A program made the position numbers and the translations under genes. The notes under the pieces are model-generated. The model was not told the DNA's origin. It made no database searches and saw only the letters and a program-made list of their open reading frames with translations. Source: F23-B02 sp963613665 (GTDB lineage Bacteria; Bacillota; Clostridia; Oscillospirales; Oscillospiraceae). From it: a stretch of 64,000 nucleotides of DNA. Shown here in pieces: positions 23,738 through 31,551 of this stretch. Within the stretch, counting starts at the first letter, position 1. Each line of letters starts with the position of its first letter. The stretch lies in the NCBI GenBank assembly GCA_963613665.1, contig CAVEAL010000010.1:1-64000 (forward strand), given 5' to 3'.

Positions 23738-25096
23738 ATGAAGATCGTAATAGTCGGTGCGGGCAAGATAGGCTACTCGCTTGCCGAGGAACTGGCGAAC
23801 GAAAACCACGATATAACGGTCGTCGATGTGAATAAGGACAAGGTAAAGCTCATATCCGACACGCTGGATGTCATGACCCTGTGCGGCAACGGCGCGGCGC
23901 TGTCGGTGCAGCGCGAGGCCAATGTTGATGAGAGCGATCTTCTGATCGCCGTCACGGCGCAGGATGAGCTCAATATGCTCGCCTGCATCGTCGCGCGCAA
24001 GCTCGGCTGCAAGAACACCATCGCGCGCGTGCGCAATCTTGAATACACCGAGCAGCTTTACGTCCTCAAAGACGAGCTCGGCCTGTCCATGACCATAAAC
24101 CCCGAGCTTCTGGCTGCCAAGGAAATATACAGGCTGCTTCAGATACCGGCGTTTATAAAGCGCGATACCTTTGCCGAGGGTAAGGCCGAGATAGTTGAGC
24201 TGTTCATATCGGAGGGCAGCCCTCTCGACGGGCTGTGCCTTGCGGATATCCGCAAAAAGATCAGGGTGCACGTGCTCATCTGCGCGGTGATGCGCGGAGA
24301 AAAGGTGTTCATCCCCGACGGCAGCTTTACTCTGCAGGGCGGAGACAAGATATATGTCACGGCGCCGGCGTCCTCGCTCGTCGAGCTCACGCACGAGCTG
24401 AAGCTGCGCAGCAAGAAGAGCAAGAACGTGCTCATCGTCGGCGGCGGCAGGATCGCAGAGTACCTCGCGCCGCTGCTGATAAAATCGGGAACGAGCATAA
24501 AGCTCATCGAAATGAACCGCGCAAGGTGCGAATATCTTGCGCAGAAGTATCCGGAGGTGAGCGTCATCTGCTCGGACGGCTCGAGTCAGGCGGTGCTCAA
24601 AACGCACAATATCCGTCAGATGGACGCGGTGCTGCCGCTGACGAACATGGACGAGGAGAACATCATCATCGGCATGTTCGCGCGCAGGGTCGGGGTCCCG
24701 CAGCTGCTCACGAAGATAAACCGCCTGGAATACGGCGAGATCCTCGGCGACCGCGGCGCGGACAGCCTGATAAGCCCCAAGAGCCTTTCCACCTATGCCA
24801 TCATCCGCTACGTCCGCGCAATGGAAAACACCGGCGGCAGCGCCGTGCTCACCATCCACCGCATAGCCGACGGCCGCGCGGAGGCGCTGGAGTTTGCCGT
24901 GACCGACGCGGCCAAACACCTGCGCAAGCAGCTCAAGGACATAAAGCTCAAGCCCGGCATACTTATAGTCTGCATAAACCACATGGGCAAGATAATCATC
25001 CCCGGCGGCAGCGATATGCTCTCGGCCGGCGACACGGTCGTTATCGTCACGACCGCGGGACGCGAGATACTTGATCTCAACGACATATTTGCGTAA
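23738..25096 (+). CDS. trkA: Trk potassium uptake system, NAD-binding regulatory subunit
   Basis: A 452-residue cytoplasmic gating subunit. It has two tandem RCK units, each an NAD-binding fold (VGAGKIGYSLAEEL near residue 5, VGGGRIAEYLAPLL near 232) followed by a TrkA-C domain. Length is standard. Its TAA overlaps the ATG of the channel gene by one base, so the two subunits are made together. Confidence 0.96.
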   Translation: MKIVIVGAGKIGYSLAEELANENHDITVVDVNKDKVKLISDTLDVMTLCGNGAALSVQREANVDESDLLIAVTAQDELNMLACIVARKLGCKNTIARVRNLEYTEQLYVLKDELGLSMTINPELLAAKEIYRLLQIPAFIKRDTFAEGKAEIVELFISEGSPLDGLCLADIRKKIRVHVLICAVMRGEKVFIPDGSFTLQGGDKIYVTAPASSLVELTHELKLRSKKSKNVLIVGGGRIAEYLAPLLIKSGTSIKLIEMNRARCEYLAQKYPEVSVICSDGSSQAVLKTHNIRQMDAVLPLTNMDEENIIIGMFARRVGVPQLLTKINRLEYGEILGDRGADSLISPKSLSTYAIIRYVRAMENTGGSAVLTIHRIADGRAEALEFAVTDAAKHLRKQLKDIKLKPGILIVCINHMGKIIIPGGSDMLSAGDTVVIVTTAGREILDLNDIFA

Positions 25097-26538
25097 TGAA
25101 TACAGGAACGATAAGGAAAACGATAAGCGTCATACTGTGCATCGAGGCGGCCTTCATGCTGCCTCCGTTCGTGCTCGCGGTCATTGACGGCGACGAGAAC
25201 ATAATGCGCGGCTTTGCCTCGGCTATGACGGTGCTGCTGCTGATCGGCATTCCCTGCGGAGTGCTGCGCAGCCGCGACCGTCCGCTCGGAGCGCGCGACG
25301 GCTTTGTAACGGTCGCGCTGGCGTGGATCATCATATCGCTGTTCGGCGCCGTGCCGTTTTACGCCTCGGGCGTGATACCGAGCATATCCGACGCGGTGTT
25401 CGAGACGGTGTCCGGCTTTTCCACCACCGGCGCCACGATCATCGACGACGTGGAGTCCGCGCCGCGGGCGATACTGCTCTGGCGCAGCATCACCAACTGG
25501 ATCGGCGGCATGGGCGTGCTGGTGTTCCTGCTGGCGATAGCGCCGGTGGCGCGCGAGGGCGGCTCGATGTTCCTGCTGCGCGCGGAGTTCCCGGGGCCGA
25601 TGGCGGCAAAGCTCGTGCCGAGGATGCAGAAGTCGGCAAAGCTGCTGTATGAAATATATATAGTAATGACCGCGGCGCAGATACTGCTGCTGTACCTCGG
25701 CGGCATCCCGCTTTTTGACTCGGTGAACATCTCGCTGAGCACGGTGTCCACGGGCGGCTTTTCCGTGCGCAACGACAGTATGGCGTCCTACGGCGCGTAT
25801 GCGCAGAACGTGACGCTCGTGTTCATGACGCTGTGCAGCATGAGCTTCAGCCTGTTCTACTGCGCACTTGCGCGCGAATTTCTACGCATCCGCCGCAGCC
25901 GCGAGCTGCGCGTGTTTGTGATCGTGGTGCTGGGCGTCGCACTGCTCATGGGCATCGACACGGCCACGAAATTCGACTCCGTCTCTCAGGGCGTGCACCA
26001 CACGCTGTTTCAGGTCATATCCATCATCAGCACGACCTGCTATGTCTCGGTCGATGCGTCTTTCTGGTCGCCGTTTGTGTGGGCGATGCTGACGGTGCTG
26101 ATGATAACCGGCCCCATGTCGGGCTCGACCGGCGGCGGCATGAAGCTTTCGCGCGTCATGATCCTTGCCAAGAGCACCTACCGCGCCATTGCCCGCACCG
26201 TAACGCCGAACTCGGTGCACCTCATCCACCTTGACGGCGAGATCGTCGAGGAGGACACGGTCACGGCGGTCGAGAGCTATGCGATAATCTACTTCATGGC
26301 GGTCGTGGCGACGGGCGTTGCGCTGTCGCTTGACGGCCTTACCATCGGCGACGGGATGCTGGCCGGCATCTCGAGCCTCAGCAACGTCGGCTACGGTATC
26401 GACTCGAACACCTTCACCATGGGCGTGTCGAGCCTGAATATACTCAGCAAGGCCGTGCTGTGCTTTGACATGTTCCTCGGCCGCCTCGAGATCTTCCCCA
26501 TGCTGATCCTCTTCGCCCCCGATACCTGGCGGAAGTGA
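25096..26538 (+). CDS. trkH: Trk potassium transporter, membrane subunit
   Basis: A 480-residue membrane protein of the TrkH/KtrB superfamily with four pore-loop repeats; filter-type segments are visible as FSTTGATI, STGGFSV and SNVGYG. It mediates potassium uptake gated by TrkA. It starts at the base that ends trkA. An intrinsic terminator follows at 26587. Confidence 0.95.
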   Translation: MNTGTIRKTISVILCIEAAFMLPPFVLAVIDGDENIMRGFASAMTVLLLIGIPCGVLRSRDRPLGARDGFVTVALAWIIISLFGAVPFYASGVIPSISDAVFETVSGFSTTGATIIDDVESAPRAILLWRSITNWIGGMGVLVFLLAIAPVAREGGSMFLLRAEFPGPMAAKLVPRMQKSAKLLYEIYIVMTAAQILLLYLGGIPLFDSVNISLSTVSTGGFSVRNDSMASYGAYAQNVTLVFMTLCSMSFSLFYCALAREFLRIRRSRELRVFVIVVLGVALLMGIDTATKFDSVSQGVHHTLFQVISIISTTCYVSVDASFWSPFVWAMLTVLMITGPMSGSTGGGMKLSRVMILAKSTYRAIARTVTPNSVHLIHLDGEIVEEDTVTAVESYAIIYFMAVVATGVALSLDGLTIGDGMLAGISSLSNVGYGIDSNTFTMGVSSLNILSKAVLCFDMFLGRLEIFPMLILFAPDTWRK

Positions 26539-26624
26539 AAATTGCCTTCCCTTTGAAGGGAAGCCGGACAGCCGCACCGTTATACGAAAAGACAGCGCAG
26601 AGTTTGCTCTGCGCTGTCTTTTTT
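26537..26624. terminator. Terminator palindrome, family copy 4, with CTTCCC palindrome
   Basis: At 26587-26624 arms GACAGCGCAGAG and CTCTGCGCTGTC are flanked by A- and T-runs. Compared with copies 1-3, an A-T pair in the stem has become G-C on both arms, a compensatory change. It is preceded by a CTTCCC/GGGAAG palindrome (26544-26562) of the type seen in the mosaic repeats. From 26625 to 26815 nothing else is recognisable. Confidence 0.75.
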
Positions 26625-26837
26625 GCGCTTGAGCGCGGTCTGACCTCCGGCGGCACGGCGGAAATCATTTCCGGTACGGGCCGGAAACGCGCCCGCGCTT
26701 TCAAGGCGGCGGCAGGGATTAAAGTGGCAAAAATGCTCCCAAATGCAGTCAAACTGCTGCCAAAAAGCGCAAAATAGGCTTAAATCAGGTAATTCGCAGT
26801 CCAGATTAAAGAAAAATGTTCCTGTGCAAACCATGAT

Positions 26838-27023
26838 ATGTTTAAGATATACAAATCATGCTTGAAACACCCAGATTGTGCATGAGTTAACCAAAAATAA
26901 AAAACATTTCACAAAAATACAAAAACCGCTTGAAACGCGCAAACACCTATGCTATAATCAAGAAAAATATGTTTGAGATAGACATAATGTGCATGAATAA
27001 TGCATATATGCTTGAATCAGACA
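26838..27023 (+). promoter_or_regulatory. Phased repeat array around the SLH promoter
   Basis: Seven related 16-base units of the form nTGCTTGAAACAnnCA start at 26838, 26858, 26878, 26926, 26969, 26989 and 27008. The first three and last three are spaced 20, 20 and 20, 19 bases, two helical turns. The fourth overlaps the -35 box. They flank the promoter at 26930-26958 and extend into the 5' leader. This looks like an array of regulator sites; the regulator is unknown. Confidence 0.7.
26930..26958 (+). promoter_or_regulatory. Promoter of the large SLH gene
   Basis: TTGAAA (26930-26935), 17-base spacer and TATAAT (26953-26958). The leader is about 110 bases and ends in CGGAGG before the ATG. 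Confidence 0.85.
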
Positions 27024-27076
27024 TATTTGCGAAACATTTCAACCCAATATCTTAAACGGAGGTAAACAAGAGAAAA

Positions 27077-29242
27077 ATGAAAAAGAGACTGTTGAGCATG
27101 CTGATGGCTGTTCTCATGATCGCCTCTCTGGTTCCTGCTACTGCTCTGGCAGCAGACACTTCTGCTGACGACGAGTACGTCATCAATCAGAAAGCCGACG
27201 CAGATAAGAAGCAGCCCGGCATCACCGTCAAGGCAAATGGTGACAGCTATGATGTCGTGATCACCCCCTTTGCCAAGATCAAGAATCAGTGCGAAGTTTG
27301 CACCAAGCTGGTAAAGGAAGATCTTATCGCCGCTACCTGTGAAAAAGCCGGCCTGACCGTATACTACTGCGGTGTCTGCGGCAAGGAAATGATGAAGCCT
27401 CTCGTTAGTGCGAAGACTGCTCATACCTACGCTTTCACAGTCGTTGAGAAGCCCACCTGCACCGAGTCCGGCTGGGGCTATGCACAGTGCACCGGCTGCA
27501 AAGTAGCAGTTGCAGTTCTGAACTCCGCTGCTGCTGTCAAGCTTCTTCCTGCTGACGCAAAGGAAGCTACCATAAAGGAAACCAAGGCTCTGTTCGATGC
27601 TACCGGCCATGCTGAAGCTGTTCTCGCAACTCAGGACATCCTTGATACAGACGGCGAGACCGTTCTCGTTAAGGCTAAGGTCGAGGCTAAACATGCATTC
27701 ACCATCGGCGGCGTAGCTGTCGCTTACGACAAAGACGGCAATATCGTTGACGCAAGCGTCAAGGGCGCAAAGGTTGCTGACGTTACCGGTTACACCGGCG
27801 ACAAATACTGCCCCACTTGTCAGGCTGTTGTTACCGCAGGCACAGCGGTTGCTTCCCTCGATGACACCCACAAGGCCAACATGAAGGTTGTCACCGCCGG
27901 TGAGAAGCCTTACCTCGATGTTGACGGTGAGAAGGCAGACGGAAAGACCGATGTCGTTTACTGCGCAATATGCGACAAGACCTACGGCGGCGATGTACTT
28001 AAGTACGACGAATACTTCGCAGTTCCTGAGGAAGAAGCAGATCCCGTAATTGGCCAGCTCAAGACCGTGAATGCGAAGGAAGCTACCTGCTGCGAAGAGG
28101 GCTACACCGGCGACCAGATGAAGTACGTCCAGAGCGGTGTTGACAAGGACGGCAATATCACCGGCGCTTGGGTACTCAACAAGAAGGGCGAGACGATAAA
28201 GAAGCTCGAGCACCACTTTGTGAAGTATGAAAACAAGGCAGCTACCTGCACTGAGGCCGGCATGGTCGCAGAAGGCTGGTACGTTTGCGATAAGGTCGTT
28301 GGTGAGGATGCCGACGGCGAGGCTATCTACTGCACCGCAACCTCTCATGACCTCAAGTATAAAGCTCCCTACGAAGTTCCCGCAACCGGCCACAAGTTTG
28401 TTGAAAAGACTCTTGTTAAAGCAAGCGATACGCACACCGGCCTGTCTGTTCTCCAGTGCGCCTGCGGCGAGTACGAGATGGACGGCGAGAATGTGAAGAT
28501 CTACAGCACTCACTCCGGCGACTGTGTTGCAGCTGAAGAGCTTGTGAACGTTGTCGAAGCTACCTGCACCGAGAAGGGCTACACCGGCGATGTCGTCTGC
28601 GCTATCTGCGGCGAAGTCATCACCAAGGGCGAGGAGACCGAGCTTGCTGAGCACAACTACGTAAACGGTGTCTGCACCGTCTGCGAAGCAGTTGATCCCG
28701 ACTACGTCGAGAATCCGTTCACCGACGTAAGCAAGGACAGCGTGTTCTATGACGCGATCATCTGGGCTGTTCAGAACAAGGTCACCAACGGCACCACTGC
28801 CACCACCTTCAGCCCCAACAAGGGCTGCACCCGTGCCGAGATCGTAGCTTTCCTGTACAATGCAGCAGGCTGCCCCGAGGTCGGCGCTGATGTCGAGAAT
28901 CCGTTCACCGACGTAAGCAAGGACAGCAATTTCTACAATGCTATCATGTGGGCTGTCGAGAAGGGCATCACCAAGGGCACCACTGACACCACCTTCAGCC
29001 CCAGCAAGGTCTGCACCCGCGGCGAGATCGTAACCTTCCTGTTCCGTGCATCCGGCGATGAGAAGGTTTCCACCGGCGTTGCATTCACCGACGTTGCAGA
29101 AGGCTCCTACTGCTACGACGCAGTTGCATGGGCTGTTGCAAACAAGGTTGCTTTCGGTAAGACCGGCACCACCTTCGCACCTGCAGATACCTGCACCCGT
29201 GCCGAGGCTGTGACCTTCATCTACCGCGCAAACGCAGAGTAA
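27077..29242 (+). CDS. SLH-domain surface protein with repeated CxxC modules
   Basis: A 721-residue exported protein. After a signal peptide (KKRLLSMLMAVLMIASLVP, cleavage near ALAA) comes a long region with at least five units of the pattern ATCxExG...CxxCGE (for example ATCEKAGLTVYYCGVCGK, PTCTESGWGYAQCTGCK, ATCTEKGYTGDVVCAICGE). Three SLH domains (VENPFTDVSKDSVFYDAI, VENPFTDVSKDSNFYNAI, FTDVAEGSYCYDAV) close the protein from about residue 550, anchoring it to the wall. The codon choice is narrower than in neighbours, like the ribosomal genes, suggesting strong expression; it may be a major surface-layer protein. Regulation by the upstream repeat array is likely. The role of the Cys pairs (disulfide or metal) is not known. 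Confidence 0.9.
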   Translation: MKKRLLSMLMAVLMIASLVPATALAADTSADDEYVINQKADADKKQPGITVKANGDSYDVVITPFAKIKNQCEVCTKLVKEDLIAATCEKAGLTVYYCGVCGKEMMKPLVSAKTAHTYAFTVVEKPTCTESGWGYAQCTGCKVAVAVLNSAAAVKLLPADAKEATIKETKALFDATGHAEAVLATQDILDTDGETVLVKAKVEAKHAFTIGGVAVAYDKDGNIVDASVKGAKVADVTGYTGDKYCPTCQAVVTAGTAVASLDDTHKANMKVVTAGEKPYLDVDGEKADGKTDVVYCAICDKTYGGDVLKYDEYFAVPEEEADPVIGQLKTVNAKEATCCEEGYTGDQMKYVQSGVDKDGNITGAWVLNKKGETIKKLEHHFVKYENKAATCTEAGMVAEGWYVCDKVVGEDADGEAIYCTATSHDLKYKAPYEVPATGHKFVEKTLVKASDTHTGLSVLQCACGEYEMDGENVKIYSTHSGDCVAAEELVNVVEATCTEKGYTGDVVCAICGEVITKGEETELAEHNYVNGVCTVCEAVDPDYVENPFTDVSKDSVFYDAIIWAVQNKVTNGTTATTFSPNKGCTRAEIVAFLYNAAGCPEVGADVENPFTDVSKDSNFYNAIMWAVEKGITKGTTDTTFSPSKVCTRGEIVTFLFRASGDEKVSTGVAFTDVAEGSYCYDAVAWAVANKVAFGKTGTTFAPADTCTRAEAVTFIYRANAE

Positions 29243-29323
29243 TAATTCCGCAATTCTAACGAGGTTTAGAGAACTTATTTAAATTGTCTCTTGTTATAAC
29301 TATTCGTTATGTTGCATAAAAGC

Positions 29324-29363
29324 AGCGCCGCAGTGGCTATCCACTGCGGCGCTGTGATTTTTT
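29324..29363 (+). terminator. Terminator of the SLH gene, first copy
   Basis: Arms AGCGCCGCAGTGG and CCACTGCGGCGCT, loop CTAT, then GTGATTTTTTTT. An identical 40-base copy lies at 29557-29596, 233 bases on. Confidence 0.9.
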
Positions 29364-29365
29364 TT

Positions 29366-29556
29366 AAAACCTGTGCTGCTGCGTGAATATATCCGCGCAG
29401 CGGGGGAGCTCGAGGGGGCAAGGCCCGCCTCGAATTGGATAAACCGCCGTCGAAATTCTTGAAACTTCAAGAATTTCGGTAAAGCATTTTGAAGCCTTTC
29501 AAAATGCTCGGCGGAAAAGTGCAGTCAAAAAATTCGAAGAAATTTTTGACAAGCTA
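29366..29556 (+). other. Structured intergenic element, copy 1, between duplicated terminators
   Basis: The first 64 bases (29370-29433) align without gaps to 53826-53889, ending in an identical block GGGGGCAAGGCCCGCCTC. The stem TCGAGG/CCTCGA has become TTGAGG/CCTCAA in the other copy, a compensatory change. The rest is three hairpins in a row (29451-29478, 29482-29507, 29526-29548), the first two enclosed by CCGCCG and CGGCGG. No open frame is supported. It may be a structured RNA or a small mobile element. Confidence 0.65.
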
Positions 29557-29596
29557 AGCGCCGCAGTGGCTATCCACTGCGGCGCTGTGATTTTTT
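29557..29596 (+). terminator. Duplicated terminator, second copy
   Basis: Exact 40-base repeat of 29324-29363, including the tail GTGATTTTTT. It closes the structured element. Confidence 0.9.
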
Positions 29597-29620
29597 GATA
29601 TAATTATTAACTGACGCTGC

Positions 29621-29649
29621 TTGACAATACGGGACCAATGGTCTATACT
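29621..29649 (+). promoter_or_regulatory. Promoter of the candidate antitoxin RNA
   Basis: Consensus TTGACA (29621-29626), 17-base spacer, TATACT (29644-29649). No protein gene follows on this strand; the transcript would run into the terminator at 29707-29749. Confidence 0.85.
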
Positions 29650-29655
29650 GAAACA

Positions 29656-29750
29656 AAGAAATGGCGCTGCCGGACAAACGGTTAGCCCCAAGATTTATTA
29701 CTTAATAGAAGTAACCGCAGCTTGGTAGGCCATGCGGTTACTTCTTTTTG
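29656..29750 (+). ncRNA. Candidate type I antitoxin RNA
   Basis: A transcript of about 95 bases is predicted from the strong promoter at 29621-29649 to the terminator at 29707-29749 (arms AGAAGTAACCGCA and TGCGGTTACTTCT, then TTTT). It is complementary to the 3' end of the toxin frame and its 3' untranslated part, the arrangement known for the TxpA/RatA and BsrG/SR4 systems of Bacillus. Its 5' part (29663-29689) repeats, in the same RNA sense, the 5' end of the toxin messenger (see the inverted repeat). Confidence 0.7.
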
Positions 29751-29917
29751 TATATCTGAACGAACAGACTGCAAATGCCGATGATCACCATGCAAAGCTG
29801 AAAAACTTCGGATGTACTCATTGGGCAGCCCCCCCCTTTTTGAAAAAATCAGGGGGCAAGAAGCGCCCCTGTTTATGTGCGCAGGGGGCTAACCGCTTGC
29901 CGTTTATCGGCAGCGCC
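29663..29917. repeat. Inverted repeat flanking the toxin gene
   Basis: Left arm 29663-29689 (GGCGCTGCCGGACAAACGG then TTAGCCCC) and right arm 29885-29917 (GGGGCTAACCG, CCGTTTATCGGCAGCGCC) are inverted copies with one insertion of about 6 bases. In the toxin messenger they would be the 5' and 3' ends and could pair, closing the RNA. Only the right arm lies near the predicted toxin start site. Confidence 0.75.
29738..29821 (-). CDS. Candidate type I toxin, holin-like small membrane peptide (27 aa)
   Basis: An open frame of 27 codons beginning MSTSEVFQLCMVIIG and ending LFVQIYKKK. It has one hydrophobic segment (about residues 8-22) and a basic tail, very like the 'putative holin-like toxin' peptides of Firmicutes. 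A strong purine/G-rich site (AAGGGGGGG) lies about 10 bases before the ATG, and the leader can pair GCCCCC with it (29828-29857), hiding the site. The stop codon lies in the hairpin of the opposed RNA. The peptide would be expected to damage the membrane when over-produced; here that is inferred from resemblance only. Confidence 0.72.
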   Translation of the reverse strand: MSTSEVFQLCMVIIGICSLFVQIYKKK

Positions 29918-29923
29918 GCTCAG

Positions 29924-29952
29924 ATTTTATCATGAATTTCATAAAATATCAA
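29924..29952 (-). promoter_or_regulatory. Candidate toxin promoter
   Basis: Minus strand TTGATA (29947-29952), 17-base spacer, TAAAAT (29924-29929). It overlaps the end of truA by four bases and would start the messenger near 29917, about 95 bases before the toxin ATG. Confidence 0.6.
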
Positions 29953-30686
29953 TATCTTACTTCCCACAGGCACAGACCCTGTGCCGGGGCTGTCGGACCG
30001 GCGTTTTCGCGCTTTTTCGAGCTGAGCGCGTTCCCGACATCAGCCGCCGTCATTCGGTGCGCACCGGCCTCGAGCAGAGTTCCGACGATGATCCGCACCA
30101 TGTTGTATAAAAATCCGCTGCCGGAAACGGTAAAGCGCAGCTCGTCGCCGCAGCGCGTGATATCAATTGCATCGATCCGCCGGACGGCGGATTTTTTCAT
30201 GCGCTTATTCGACTGGAACGCGGTGAAATCATGCTCGCCGAGCAGAATTTCGGCCGCGCCGCGCATGGCGTCGATGTCGGGCTCATCCTCGATGCGCCAG
30301 ACGTACCTGCGCCGGAACACATCCTGCACCGCACTTACCTGTACCCGGTAAATATAGGTCTTCCCGATGCAGCTCAGCCGCGCGTGAAACCTCGGCCCGG
30401 CAAGCTCAAGTGCGTCTGCGGCGATATCCTCCGGCAGTGCGCTGCGCAGCCGCGATAATATCTCCTGCACGCCGAGCTGCGTGTCCGCGCGGAACGACGC
30501 GACCTGCATCCGCGCGTGAGCACCGGCGTCCGTTCTGCCCGAGGCGCTGAGCTCGACCGCCTGACCGAGTATGCGCGAAAGTGCGCCCTCGACCCTGGCC
30601 TGTATAGTGTTTTCCGTGTTGCCCTGACGCTGCCAGCCGCGGTATCGCGTGCCGTCGTAGCTCAGGGTGAGCTTGTAATTATTCAT
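29949..30686 (-). CDS. truA: tRNA pseudouridine(38-40) synthase
   Basis: A 245-residue tRNA-modifying enzyme acting on the anticodon arm. The catalytic Asp is in ASGRTDAGAHA near residue 53; YDGTRYRGWQRQ at the N-terminus and FLYNMVRIIVGTLLEAG near the C-terminus are family segments. The start overlaps the DUF2156 gene stop by 8 bases, so the two genes are co-translated. The candidate toxin promoter lies at its 3' end. Confidence 0.96.
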   Translation of the reverse strand: MNNYKLTLSYDGTRYRGWQRQGNTENTIQARVEGALSRILGQAVELSASGRTDAGAHARMQVASFRADTQLGVQEILSRLRSALPEDIAADALELAGPRFHARLSCIGKTYIYRVQVSAVQDVFRRRYVWRIEDEPDIDAMRGAAEILLGEHDFTAFQSNKRMKKSAVRRIDAIDITRCGDELRFTVSGSGFLYNMVRIIVGTLLEAGAHRMTAADVGNALSSKKRENAGPTAPAQGLCLWEVRY

Positions 30687-31551
30687 ATCTCAGCCTGAAT
30701 TTTTTCAGCATGAACGCAGGGAAGTACGACTGCTTTGCCTGCCGCAGCCCCTCGTCGCCGACATCGTCCTCGCGATTTATGTACTTGATGCCGCACTTTT
30801 CCAGCTCCGTTTTCGCAAACAGGCAGTTGATCATCTGGAACGCACCCTTGTACTCGCGCTTTGCCTTCTCGATGTGCACGATCAGCGTGTCGCCGAGCAC
30901 CTCGCCGATGCAGAACGCCGCAATATCGCCGCCGCAGTGCAGCGCATAGCCGGTGCAGCCGTAGGCGGCAAAATCGCGCAGCACCTCGCGCGTGTGGTCG
31001 TTTTCGTACACCGCAAGATCGCTAAGACCGGCATCCGACCAGTCGTGCGCACAGCACTCAGCAATGAGATGCGCGTTCTCGGCCGTTATCGGCTCAAGGC
31101 GGCAGTCGGGATAGAGCTTTTCAAACTGGTGGATCAGGTTGCGCTTCTTGCTGTATTTTTTTCCGGCCAGATACGCCAGATCCCCGGCATTGTACATGTA
31201 GTCGGCAATGTCCGGCTCCTCCGCGGCCGTGAAGGCGAAGCTCTGCCGCAGCTCATTCATTGCATCCTCCGGCACGAGACTCATCGTCAGCTGCCCGCCG
31301 ACCGCCTCGCGCAATGCCCCGACGCGGCTGCGCAGACTGCCCTCGCCCAGCGGCAGCAGATAGTCGTACTCGCCGCCGTGCCGCGCTCTTTCGCGCATGA
31401 ACAGCACGCCGCCGGAGATGCAGTATTCGTAGCCGAACCTGTCCGCCCACATGAACACGCCCAGCACAGAGTAGTCGCAGGAGCGATACTGTCCGCGCAG
31501 ATAAGGGCGCAGCACTCCGACGTCGGACAGCGTTATTTTCTTGAAATCCAA
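30679..31551 (-). CDS. DUF2156-family protein (phosphatidylglycerol lysyltransferase C-terminal-like)
   Basis: A 290-residue soluble protein of the DUF2156 family, a double GNAT-like fold related to the aminoacyl-transferring half of MprF and to FemX enzymes. Visible family segments are the N-terminal DYSVLGVFMWADRFGYEY, KKYSKKRNLIHQFEKLYPD near residue 133, and YINREDDVGDEGLRQAKQSY near the end. It has no membrane part, so the lysinylated lipid role of MprF cannot be assumed. It is encoded just before truA. Confidence 0.88.
   Translation of the reverse strand: MDFKKITLSDVGVLRPYLRGQYRSCDYSVLGVFMWADRFGYEYCISGGVLFMRERARHGGEYDYLLPLGEGSLRSRVGALREAVGGQLTMSLVPEDAMNELRQSFAFTAAEEPDIADYMYNAGDLAYLAGKKYSKKRNLIHQFEKLYPDCRLEPITAENAHLIAECCAHDWSDAGLSDLAVYENDHTREVLRDFAAYGCTGYALHCGGDIAAFCIGEVLGDTLIVHIEKAKREYKGAFQMINCLFAKTELEKCGIKYINREDDVGDEGLRQAKQSYFPAFMLKKFRLRYE

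Noticed and set aside
26838..27023. Short phased repeats considered as a CRISPR array
   Set aside because: Units are only 16 bases and degenerate, period is 20 bases with no real spacers, and no cas gene is in the window.
29366..29556. Group IIC intron inserted behind a terminator
   Set aside because: Group IIC introns do target terminators, but this element is too short, has no domain V-like hairpin that I can recognise and no reverse transcriptase, and it is flanked by a duplicated terminator.
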